A stretch of DNA of 64,000 nt from Beroe forskalii. Its lineage: Eukaryota; Ctenophora; Nuda; Beroida; Beroidae. Shown here piece by piece: positions 34,270 through 45,672 of this stretch; position 1 is the first letter of the stretch; the number at the start of each line of letters is the position of its first letter. The notes below the pieces were generated by a model. That model had not been told where the DNA came from. It saw only the letters and a list, made by a program, of their open reading frames with translations, and did not search any database. The stretch is taken from contig WFMF01000014.1 of assembly GCA_011033025.1 (NCBI GenBank), positions 186,001 to 250,000 of the forward strand. Reading direction: 5' to 3'. Both the position numbers and the translations under genes were made by a program.

Positions 34270-36411
34270 ATGTCAAATAGTAAAAGTGGCAATAAACGAA
34301 CATCCGGGAGGGGGGCCTCAAATGTGTTTCAGTGTGATAATAAAGAAAAGACCCATGGCAATGTCAATGATAACATTTTGAAAGACCCTCTCATCACCAA
34401 TGGTGAATGTGAAAGATGTCCATTCCAAGGAAATATTGGTAATGAAGTTATTGTTTGTTCTTTATGCCGTAAATCATATCATGCACTGTGTAGAGATAAG
34501 AAAGGTGTTTATTCAGGGAATGCAATCTGTTCAAAAACCTTCTTTGAAATGTTTGGCCCTCTAGCAGCTCACTATAAACACAATTCGTCCAGGTGGGGAC
34601 AGTTTTTGTTTATTTGCCAGAAATGCAACTCTTTATACCCTGGCTTACTCCCTTGTTCAGACTCTGAATCTGATGAAATTGATGTTATAAGCACTCATTC
34701 ACCTGTTAAACCTAATTCTCTGAAAAAGGACTTCAAATGTTCTGAAACTCAAACATTCATTTCTGGCAATTTAAAGGGCTATAATTCTGACAATGAAATA
34801 CAACAGGATAATGATCTTTCATCCCTCATTAAGCTGAATCATGAAATATTAGATCGTATCAAAACTGTTGAAAAGCTATCTAGAAATCAGTCAGATACCT
34901 TCAATAGTGAAGTCAATAAAGTTATCACTGAATTAAAATCCAATTCTATTGCAGTTTGCTCTAATGTTCTCACTCAGGAAAATGGCAATGTAGCTAACAC
35001 TCATGGCAGTGTAGCTAACACTCAGCCATGTTACAAGTTTAATCCAAGTACTTGTCAACCAACAAAAGACTATGTTGAGGATTACCTTAGTGAGACCCAA
35101 TATTCAGAAGTTTTTGATTTCCTAGAAAAGTGTCCTGACCTCAAGACTATCAAGTCAGGTAGTGGAAGCAGAGATGTCTCATACTATGGTGAGTTTGATT
35201 ATCGATATGGGGCCATTCACCACAAGGCAAATCCAATTCCCAAGGTTTTAGAACCTATCATTGAACATTTGTCTGTAAAATACCCAAATACCATTGTCAA
35301 CTCTTGTCTCATCACTAAGTATAGAAATGGAGGTAATGTTTGTCCAAAGCACAGTGATAATGAGCCATTCATAGCTCCAGGTTCTGATATATTCACTTTG
35401 TCAATTGGTGCAGAAAGGTCTATGCAATTCACATCAACATCTGGGGATCTTAAGTCAATCAATTTGGCAAATAACAGCCTTCTCTCATTCTCACGTGCAT
35501 CACAACAGTTTTGGAAGCATGAAATACCAGCAATGGGTTGTTCCAGTGTTCGTTACAGTCTGACATTCAGACAGCTAGCACCATATTACCTTAATTCAAC
35601 TTTGATTTGTGGTGATTCAAATACTCAGAACCTCAAGTTTGGGGCAGGCCGGAACACATTTGGTGTTTGGATGCCTGGCTGTAGAGTCAAGGCTGGAAGA
35701 ATTGATGAGATTCCTGGACCTGATGAGCTGGATTATCCCTATCGAATATTGAACTAATTTATTTAAGTTGTTTTTGTTATTTGTATATATGTGCTATTAC
35801 ACTGTGGGATAAATGATCTTAGAACCAATAATCATCTTCCCATTCCAGTCCTCATTGAAAAACTTGAGAACAAATGTCTTGCCCTACATTCTAAATTCCC
35901 AGAAATGAAAATTCTCATCAGTCTACTCCTTCCTACCAAGGATGCTGGTCTCAATTCAATTGTACATGAATTCAACAAGAGAATCTTCAACCTGGTCAGT
36001 AAGCATGGAAATATGTGTACCATTTCACACCAAAATCTGGCAAATAGCAGAGGCTTATTGTCTCATGATTTAGGTCGCCACCATCAAGATGGAGCAGCCA
36101 AGGTTTTTGACACTGTCCATCTGGGATCTAAAGGTATTTCAATTTTCTGTTCAAATATCAAAAACAGCATCATCAAGAAGAAAACTGACAGGAAGTCAAA
36201 TGATGAATATATCAGAACTAATCACCCTGCTACCAGTAAGTCAGTGAACACAGGTTACCAGTTTTGGAATCCCCACCCTGAATACAGACCCAGTAATCGC
36301 CCTCTAGCAGCTCACCCTTACCCATGGACAGGAAATCATCAAGATAGCTTTCCTGTGGGAGGTCTTCAAAACTTTAAACCAAATGATTTGAACAATGGCT
36401 ATCAACCATAG
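34270..36411 (+). pseudogene. LINE B ORF1: PHD finger, AlkB-like dioxygenase, SGNH esterase
   Basis: The start at 34,270 (MSNSKSGNK) is chosen because fragment D starts equivalently (MSKRDSGKK). Residues 47-119 form a C4HC3 PHD-type finger (CERC, CSLC, HALC, CQKC). Residues 185-235 are helical and charged. Residues 258-440 are an AlkB-family Fe(II)/2-oxoglutarate dioxygenase: YYGEFDYRYGA, ITKYRNGG, iron ligands HSD (His361, Asp363) and His417, SIGAERSMQF, and RYSLTFR (Arg428, Arg434), the RxxxTxR 2OG and substrate motif. From 448 an SGNH hydrolase follows: CGDSN, then GINDL and DTVHLG. AlkB enzymes remove alkyl groups from nucleic acids; action on the element RNA or cDNA is inference. A 55-bp filler at 35,745-35,799 breaks the frame inside the esterase; element A lacks it. 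Confidence 0.88.
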
Positions 36412-39400
36412 TATAACCATGACAACTAGACGTGAACCTTGTGGGAACTGCTGCAAAGAAATTTATACTCATCATAAAATCTTGACATGTTCATCATGCA
36501 ACTTAATTTTACATTACAAGTGTGGCAAAATTCCTTTGAATATGACCAAACAATTGATCAATGGCTCTGCCTGGACTGTCATGCAGGAAAATTGGTCACT
36601 TATTCTCCATTCAATTCTCTGAGTTTTAATAAATATAATCCTGATGACCCTGAAGCTTATGTAGAGATTGAGAAAATAAAAGCTTGTCTAAAAGGATGCA
36701 AAGTTATTCCCAACAAATTGGCAAATAGTAAGAATTTTGGGTTTGATAAAAAGCCTTTGGCCATTTTTTCCAACAACATTGATGGAATGTCACAAAATTT
36801 TGACACCTTACTGGCCAAGCTATCCCTTCTTAGTAATCAATTTGACATTCTTGCAGTAACTGAAACCAATATCAACGAAATCCATAAAAACCTTTATAAA
36901 ATTCCTGGCTATGATTCCATTTTCAGTTCAAAATATCCAAATAAGCATAAAGGGAGTGGAATAGGCATTTATTTCAATAAAAGTTTTGCAGGAAATATTA
37001 TTGATGAGCTTACGATGATAGGCCCTGATATTGAAACACTTTTCTTAAAAATGTATCACAAAGGTAAACAGTTCAACTTTGGTGTAGTCTATAGACCTCC
37101 CAGTGGCAACTTAAAAAACTTTTACCAACAACTTGAAAGAATTTTTAATATGTTATCCAACAAAGCAGCAGATAACAATTCGATTGTATGTGGAGACTTT
37201 AATGTTAATTTGTTAAAAAACGACTGTAACAAAACTAAATTTGAGAATGTATTTTTTGGCAACTGTTTCATACCAACTATATCACTTCCCACCCATGAAA
37301 AACCTGGATGTGACCCTTCATGTATTGATAATATTTTTGTTTCAGATGTTGATAATGTTCTAGGTTCTGGTTTGCTACCTGATGTTAAAGTGTCACACCA
37401 TTACCCAACTATTTGTTTTTATGACATATTTGACAATGATAATCAAGCTGATAATGTCAATGATAGTGATAACTGTTCTCTGCCACATTATGACTATTGC
37501 GAAACTCATATCATTGAATTCAATTCCAAACTTTCTGAAAAGCTTTCTATGGACAATTTTAGTGCTGATGAATTAGGTTTTGAAAAATTTATTGATTGCA
37601 TCAACAACACAATAGAAGACTGTTTCAAAGTAAATCCACAAAGTTTGAAAAAGTCAAAGCGTAATCGGATAGAGAATCCTTGGATCACAAATGGCCTCAT
37701 TAACTCAATCAACTATAAAAAATTTTCTGTACGAAAAATGGAGAAAAAGTAAAAACAAGGGAAGTAAAATGGGGATTCTGAACTTTATGATAAATACAAA
37801 ACTACCGAAAGAAGTTAAGAACTTTAATCAAAGCTGCTAAACATATGTTTTATTCTAAGAAATTTGACAATTGCCATGGCAATAGTAAAAAACATGGGAA
37901 TTAATCAACGAACTCAGGGAAAAAGTATATCTAAATCCAAGTCCTCCTTTCTCGTTAATGGAGAATTGGTTAAGGATAGAAGAGTTATAGCAAATGAATT
38001 TAATAAATATTTTGCATCAGTTGCTCATGACTTGAATAAAAATGCTTTAAGACCAGAAAATCTTCCAATATCCCCTATTCCTGACTTCTCAACTTATATC
38101 AGTGACAGAGTAAATGACAGCCTATTCTTTGAACCATGTTCACCAGTTGAAATAGAAAAAATCATTAACGAATTAGAAAATGGCAAAGCTAGTGATATAC
38201 CTGTAAGAATTCTCAAGAATTGCATATCAATTATTAATCCCCATTTGACAAAATTCTACAACAATTTCATTGAATTAGGTATATTTCCAAATATCCTCAA
38301 GATTGGCCACATAACTCCTGTGTTTAAAAAAGACAATATACAATTGTTCAAAAATTATAGGCCTGTTTCAATGCTACCTTGCTTTGGAAAAATTCTGGAG
38401 AAGATCATCTACTCTCGTTTATATAGTTTTGTTACCTCAAAAAATATCTTATATGAAAACCAATATGGTTTCCGTAGTCACCACTCAACCTCACATGCGG
38501 TGAACTACTCAGTTGATAAAATAAATGTTAACATAGAGAATAAAAACCATGTACTTGGCATATTTATAGATCTAAGTAAAGCATTTGATACCATTTGTCA
38601 TGATAAACTCCTTGTAAAACTGGAAAATTATGGCATCAGAGGTACACCACTGAATCTCTTAAAAAAGTTACATGACTAATAGGCAACAACTAACTAACTA
38701 TGATTCTGTTAAATCTGATTTACTGCCTGTTATATATGGTGTCCCTCAGGGATCTGTTCTAGGACCATTGCTTTTCATTCTTTATATAAATGATATAGTC
38801 AATTGTACTAAACTTGGACACTTTGTAATGTTCGCTGATGATACAAATATATTTGTTAGTGGAAGTACTGAAGAAGAAGCTTATTCCAAGGCCAATGAGG
38901 TGCTTAGAAATGTAAATTTGTATATGATAAGTAATCAAATGCATGTTAACATTGAAAAGTGTGTGTACATGCATTTTAGACCAAGGCTTAATCACCATGA
39001 ACAAAAAACTTGTGCCAGAACCAAAATTAGTGGTTTTGATCACAAACTATTCCTGAACAATAACAAAATCAAAAAAACAAATAGAGCACGATACCTAGGA
39101 GTTATCATAGATGAAAACTTGAATTGGGAAAGTCATCTTGAACATTTGGAACAAAAATTAAACAGTTCAATTATCACAATCAAAAGAATCAGAAAATTCA
39201 TCCCCCAAGAGCATTTCAATAAACTCTATCACTCACTCTTCATATCACACCTAACTTATGGGATATCAGCTTGGGGTTCTGTATCCAATAATAAATTGAA
39301 GCCTATATTCAATATTCAAAAGAGATGTTTACGCTTGCTATATGGAAAACAATTGAACTTTGATCATGCTGAATTCTATAAAACTTGTGCTAGAACTAGA

Positions 39401-39739
39401 TCAATTGATGAACAATTAGCTCCTAAAGAATATGTGCTAGAACATACCAAACCTCTATTCACCGAGTTAAAATTCCTAACTGTCCATAATCTACACAAAC
39501 TTTTCTTACTAAATGAAATTTTTAAAATTAGAAAATATAGATATAAAATAAATAAATAAATATAAATCACTTATAACACGCTTAGACAATCATTAATATG
39601 ACACAAGGAAATATTTTGCCATTCAAGCGTGACCATGTCTTAAGACCAGAAAATATCAGTCCATGATAAATATCCCAACAAATACTTTTCAGTCATTATT
39701 CAACATTATTTCAAACATTATTGAATTCCACTAAATGCA

Positions 39740-42678
39740 GTCTCAAAATAATGGGTCTTAAGGAGTTGTTTGAATGTCCCCTAACTCTGTGCTGCTCCTG
39801 ATGTTATATGGTAAAGAATTCCATGTCCGGGGAGCAATATATGAGAAAGAGGCATCTGTTTTAGAGGCGTGATGGTTGAGGTACTTTAAGGAGGTAAAAA
39901 GTCATTATCAAGTCTTAGACTCACATTTTTGACTTCTCTGACTGATATGAGCTCCTTGAGATATTCAGGAGCTAAGTTATTAAGACACTTGAAAACCAAG
40001 AGGGAAATTTTGAATTTGATTCTGAATTCAACTGGCAGGAAATGAAGTTTTTTTAGGTAAGGCTTGATGTGATCCCATTTCTTCTTGCCACTGAGCTTGA
40101 AAATGAAACGGACAGCATTGTTCTGGAGCTTTTGAAGTCTGTGAACATTTTTCTGAGTGAGTCCTCCATAACAAGCATTACAATAGTCAATCACAGATAG
40201 GATATTAGAATGAACAAGCTGGATCTTGAGTTCATAGCTAAGTTTTGATCCTATTCTTCTGAGGTCCCTAAGATTGAGGTAGCAAATCTGAGAGATGACA
40301 TTGATTTGCTCACTCATATCAAGTTGATGGTCGAAATGGAAACCCAGATTTTTTGCATGCAATGAGGGGGATAATTGTATTTCACCAAAGCTATGTCCAA
40401 GATCTAGCTTCTCAATGGGACTGACATAGTAACCAATGTCCAAGAATTCAGTCTTATCATCATTGAGTTTCATAAAGTTAAGTGCCATCCATTTCTTAAC
40501 ATCTGCCAGACAAAGCTGTATATTTGTGTGGTCAACTATTTCTGAGTCAACATCAAAAGCATAGTATATCTGAGTATCATCTGCATATAAGTGAATAGAA
40601 AATCCATAATTAGTTACAACCTTTTCAAGTTCCTTGGTATAAAGAATGAACAGGAGTGGTCCAAGTATTGACCCTTGTGGTACACCAATATTGAGCAAGC
40701 ATTCAGATGAATAAGAACCTTTAACATTAACCTTGAATTTTCTTTCTGAAAGGTATGACTTTAACCATTTAATAACAATGCCATCTAGTCTATAGTAATG
40801 TTTCAGTCTTTGAAGTAAGATGTCATGATTAATTGTATCAAAGGCTGCACTTAAGTCAAGAAGCAACAGCACAGCATTATTTCTTTTATCCATCATAATG
40901 AGAAGATCATTCTGGATCTTAAGCACAGCTGTTTCGCAGCTATGGAATTTACGATAGGCAGATTGATGTTTTGAGAATAGCCCTTCATTATCCAGAAATT
41001 CTACAAGTTGAATGTGGACTACTTTCTCTATCAACTTAGATATGTAGGGAATATTACTCACTGGCCTGTAGTTACTCAATATATCAGAGTCAAGATTAAA
41101 TTTCTTTAAACTGGGTCTTATTAGAGCTGTTTTCAGTATTGAAGGAAAATCACCAGTTCTCAAAGATTCATTAACAATATAGTGAATGGTTTCAATCAAT
41201 TCTGGCAAGGATGCTTTAAATAGCCACATGGGCAGAACGTCAAGCTCACATGATTTATCTGATAGATTTTTTGCCAGGTCAAGTAACTCCTCAACAGTTA
41301 CTTCACGAAACTCAGTAAATTTTCTAAATTTACTTTGATTGTGCATGCTTTCATCGGAGATTTTATCATTATAGTTGACCAAGTCTTTCTCAATGTTTGA
41401 ATAAATATCCTTCACCTTTTGTCAAAAATGTTTTGAAATCATTTGCTAACAATGTATCATCACTGCAATGAGGTAATTTGCTTGTTCCATATTCCTTATC
41501 CAGAAGGTGGTTAAGAACCTTGTATGTTGCTTTAGGGTTTCCCCTTTGCTAGAGCTAATTTTTTCATTGAAATAAAGGTTTCTAGCTTTATTTATAATGA
41601 TAGCCTTATCAATACACTTCTCATTATAAATTTCGAGCTTGATTGTCTTCTTTGTTTTTATAGAACTTTGTTGAGCCTTTCTAGCATCAATCTTAGCTTT
41701 TTTGCAGGATTCATTCCACCAAGGTGATTGGCTTGTTTTGAACTTCCTTGTAACATAAGGTGCATGCTTATCCAGAACTTGTTTCACAGTTTTTTGATAC
41801 AAGTCAATAGCCTGATCCACAGATGTGAGTTTTTCAATGGTAAATGAACAGAACAAGTCATGTCTAAATTCGTTCAGATCCATTTTCTTAAACTCTCTCA
41901 CATCCTTTGACTCAAAGTTCACTAATTGGCTAGCAGGAGGAGAAATATGGTTGGGGATATCAAAGTATACAAGAAAGTGATCTGATGTTGTACCTGTATC
42001 ACTTTCTACTATCAGATCTTTAAGAGACAAAGCACCTGTACCTGACTCCAAAGTTAATACCAGATCAAGAATTCCCCCTGAATTGTGTGTTGGTTTATTC
42101 ACATGTTGATGGAAGCCTTTACTTTTGCACAATGCTAGGAAATTATTGGCATTTTTATCACCCATATTTTCCACATGAAAGTTGAAATCACCACATATCA
42201 TAGGGGCACCAAATTTTTCAACAACATTATCCAGATATTTCTCAAATTCATCCATGAATTTAAGTATTTTCGTTTCCTCATATTTAGTTTTACATTTAGT
42301 TCTAGTAGTACGGTAAATGACACAGATTCTTGTTGGTGTCTTAGCTGACTTGACTAAACACTCTAGAACTTCAAATGATGTAAATCCTTTGACCACATGA
42401 CTCTCAATTACGACTCTTTTTGGATTGTAAATAAATGCCACTCCACCGCCTTTACCCTTCCTTGGACAGCTTTGAATATCAAACCCAAAATCATGAATTT
42501 CTGAAGAAATTGCTTTGTCTTTAGCTTTGAGCCAAGTCTCTGTTATGCAACAAATATCAATCTTGTTCTGCTTTAGCAATTCTAATGTCCCACAAACCTT
42601 ATTACACATAGATTGAGTATTGAAACATGATGCACGTAAATCAAGATTAGGGCAAGTTGTTTCTGCACCTTTAATCAC
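39740..42678 (-). pseudogene. LINE C ORF2: APE endonuclease and reverse transcriptase, frameshifted
   Basis: Endonuclease: CFNTQSMCNK, TETW, GGGVAFIY, CGDFNFH, SDHFLVYF. Then SPWWNESCKKAKIDARKAQ. RT: NYRPVSNIPYISKLIEK, LLDLSAAFDTINHD, GVPQGSILGPLLFILYT, LYADDTQ, DDKTEF. The C-terminal domain has NLAPEYL and TWNSLPYNIRSS. Two frame changes at about 41,420-41,545 separate endonuclease and RT, and a third at about 39,885 precedes the end. ORF2 is in the -1 frame of ORF1 and lacks an ATG at its start. Motifs place the RT near L2, Crack and Daphne by eye. Confidence 0.87.
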
Positions 42679-44528
42679 ATCACGTTTTTTGAGAGAAATT
42701 CAGTGTTTTCTTTCAAGCGATTGATCTCTCTTAGTATCACTGGACACTTTGAATCACCTGCATTGTGTGATTTACAGGATTCTGCATCATTACCATGCTT
42801 TGATGCCAGACAGCGGACACAGCAATGATTTGACATATCCTTTTTCACTGGACATGTACTAGATTTGTGGTTTTTCATACAAAACATGCATACAGGTGCT
42901 TTGTCTTTGGCTGGACAGTCAACTGAGATATGTCCAAGCATTTGACAGTGATAGCAATGTTTAAAATGGAATCTATCACGAAACTGTTAACGGCTATTAC
43001 CTAGATAAATATTGCCTTGTTGGTTTTGTACAATAGCTGATCTGATAGCAGGAGAAATTTTGAGGCCAATTGTATAAAATTCATTGTTAGCATTCTTGCT
43101 GACATATACAACTTCCAGTGTATGACCCAGCTCATGCAAGTTACGGATGCATGGGTTCTTGGAGATAACCTTGTTCAAAATAAGTTCCTTTTCTTGTGTC
43201 CTTACATCTTCAACATTCTGAGATCTATCTATTTCTTCCAAAACATCATTCAGAACATTATGCAAGCTAACTTTTGGGAGCATTTTGGTTGCATGCTTTG
43301 TCTGATAGCCATGTGCCTGAAGAACTTTAGAGTCATTTAAAACTTTTTCAGTCTCATTCCTTGCTTCCAAGTTTTTAAAGCCAATCACAATTTTCATACT
43401 TTTAGAATTAGCTCGAATGAATTCTACCTGAACATTCTTCAACTTAATTTCTGCTGCTTTCTTTGCATTCTGCATATTCATTTGAGCAGATTCATTATTT
43501 TTATCAGTTGGATACAAAATAAGGACTTCTGTAGCAGATTTATTTGCTGTATTAGTGTACTGTGGGCTATTCACAGTATTAGAATTAGCAGCAACCCTAT
43601 TGGCTGATACTGTTTGACAACCAAGTATTGAAGCATAGCTGATATGATTTGCCTCACTGGAAATTTCCTCTTGGGGAGCACCAGCCTCTGACACAATAGA
43701 ATTTGAAGTCTCAGTCTCACAAACATTTTCATCATTTAAACTCAGTCTAGCATGTGATTGTGCTTCATTTCCATTATCTTGCAAATGTAGGACCTTCTGT
43801 AGCAGAAGCTTTATTTCATCCATTGAACTTGAAAGATTATCAACACGTTTGTCTATCATTTCAATTTTATCATCATATTGTTTATTATTGACCAGCTCAC
43901 AACTCACCAAGCTTTCCTGGGCATTATCACACAGCTGTTCATCTTGCATGACAGGGGATTCCTCACCCTCACTGCTTTCCTCTTCACTGCTTTCATCTTC
44001 ACTGCTTTCATCTGAGCTGGAATCACCTTTGAAGACTGACATGGCACTATCATTTCCACTTTCAAAACAGAGATCTGTAGAAATAACTGTATCATCTTTG
44101 CATGAACAATCAATTTTAGAATCTGATGCTGAAGAAAGATCTTTATTGAGTTGATCAAAGCTTTTGATAAAGTAGATTAGGGCTTTGATAAGGGGATCCT
44201 TGTTAACATATTTGAATGAGTCAAATTCAATTAAATCAGCATCAGTGCTCACAATCTCATCAGTAGTAACATTTCTTTGAAACTTAAAACATGGTATATT
44301 GGAACTTATCTCTGGTTGGGAGGTACCATCATTGGGGTCTTGTCCTTTGGTGGTTGAGTTTGACTTCTTTAGCACTACTTTAACAACCTTTGGAGTAACA
44401 GCATTGTCTTTTTCAACAGCATTATTATCCATTTTGCCATTGACATTCTTGCCTTGGTCATTTACCTGTAACAATGCTCTAACCGAGTCCTCCAGAACCT
44501 TCTCCTTTGAACCATCACCTTGTGACAT
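42675..44528 (-). pseudogene. LINE C ORF1: acidic, coiled-coil, zinc-knuckle RNA-binding protein
   Basis: A 617-codon frame with one internal stop. From the N-terminus it has a basic/Asn-rich region, a Ser/Glu/Asp tract, a heptad-like segment (MIDKRVDNLSSSMDEIKLLL), and a region with RRM-like pattern (TEVLILYPTDK ... SMKIVIGFKN). The C-terminus has zinc knuckles, C-x2-C-x4-H-x4-C first (CYHCQMLGHISVDC). The stop TAA at 42,984-42,986 sits where element F has TAC (NTRYQVKD), a single-base nonsense change. Such ORF1 proteins bind and chaperone element RNA. The end, SKNVM-stop, contains the AAAAAAC heptamer at 42,684-42,690. Confidence 0.85.
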
Positions 44529-45672
44529 GGTACACCTGGTATACCACAGGCAAACACAACAATGTCACAGGGAGGGGGCTCTAGGGTTGTGGATTTCAGA
44601 GTCCTCAGTTAGTTAATTTAATATGTGTTGTGTTGTAAGTTTATATACACTACTCAAAAACTCACCCCAATCAACAAGAAATAATCGAAAAAAGAGTATT
44701 GTTGTACCAGATTATAACCTTCATTCTTCTAGACAACAATTTCTGTACTTTGGCTCCCATGTATGGAATAAATTCAATGATAAAACTGGTCAGTGTGGTA
44801 CAAACTTTCTCTCTGACCTCTCCACATCAACCTTTGTTGCAAAAAGAAGTTCAAAAATTTATTTTTTGACCTTCAGTCATCAGGACATATTGAGCTCTGG
44901 GAGAATCGTAACCAAAATTTTGAATTGCTTTGATTCAACCTCAGTTCTTGTGACGTTAAAGTTGCTCAAATAAAGTAGAAACTCAAAAGATATATTATTT
45001 ATACATTCTGCAGCAGTTCTTAGATGCCTTCACTTTTACCTCAAACCCAATATGGATTTAAAATATTCGTTATGATACACAGAATGAAAATTTTGAAATC
45101 TTACTAATGTTATCTTGCATAGAATGGACATGTATGTTATTTGTATTTTTAACTTATTAATTGTAACTTATTAATTTCAACTAATATATTGATTTTATCA
45201 AAGTGAAATTGTTTTTGACTCACAGCAAGTAGGTAAATTTCTTTTGTAAATTCTTATTGAATCTATTGCTGTTGTACCAAGGGTGGTACCCAAGTACCCA
45301 CAAGTATTTCCTGTAGCCGCAACAAAATCCAATTACCGTGATCAATTGCAATACATTTTCCTTAGTTTTTATTCCTGCTTGGTTTGTTTTGTAATGGGTG
45401 TTTTTAATTAAATAGTATTTCACTATAATGGTTATGCAGCTTGTTAGGATATCCTGACTTTACTTTATTTTATTATTTCAGTTTTAAATTATTATATCAG
45501 TATATTATGTTCATATTAATTTAATCTAAATCACAATTGTCATATGACCAGAAAGAATTCAACTGTTCAAATTATGGTGTAATGTGCTACTAAATATAAA
45601 CTTATTTGTTTTATTAACTTATTTGTTTTATTTTTTAAACTTTACAACACTACTTTATACAATCAAATTTGA

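Larger units (their letters stand above)
39545..44639 (-). mobile_element. LINE element C (L2/Crack/Daphne-like), inserted in element B
   Basis: Its 5' end is at 44,639 (CTTACAACACAACACATATT, shared with the 5' end of element E). Its 3' end is at 39,545 with an (ATTT)n tail. It appears full length, about 5.1 kb. Gene order is ORF1, ORF2, 3' UTR with the CACGCTT/AAGCGTG stem. It lies opposite to B. No target-site duplication: about 8-9 bases of B (CCAATTCC) are absent at the site. Confidence 0.9.
36395..44933 (+). pseudogene. LINE B ORF2: PHD-like finger, APE, reverse transcriptase; split and frameshifted
   Basis: Same domains and motifs as element A ORF2: zinc finger, endonuclease with CGDFNVN, RT with GVPQGSVLGPLLF and FADD. 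Broken by one-base differences near 36,530, 37,720-37,920 and 38,665. In several places A has the longer homopolymer, in others B. The last part, from SLYTLLKNSPQ (44,640) on, lies beyond inserted element C, and a frameshift at about 44,845 spoils its end. The ORF2 ATG lies 17 bases before the end of ORF1, in a different frame, which suggests coupled reinitiation. Confidence 0.88.
34200..45635 (+). mobile_element. LINE element B (CR1/Rex1-like, PHD-AlkB-SGNH ORF1), split by element C
   Basis: The longest copy of the family. ORF1 is at 34,270-36,411. ORF2 starts at 36,395 and is interrupted at 39,544 by LINE C (reverse orientation), resuming at 44,640 (TTTATATACACTACTC) and ending at 44,933. 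The 3' UTR follows with the same ACTTATTTGTTTTATTAA tail as element A. Compared with A, eight or nine bases are missing at the point where C entered. The left end is not defined by a repeat boundary, so the start is approximate. Confidence 0.9.

Noticed and set aside
39545-39565. AAATAAATAAATAAATA as a poly(A) signal cluster for LINE B
   Set aside because: It is the tail of LINE C seen on the opposite strand.
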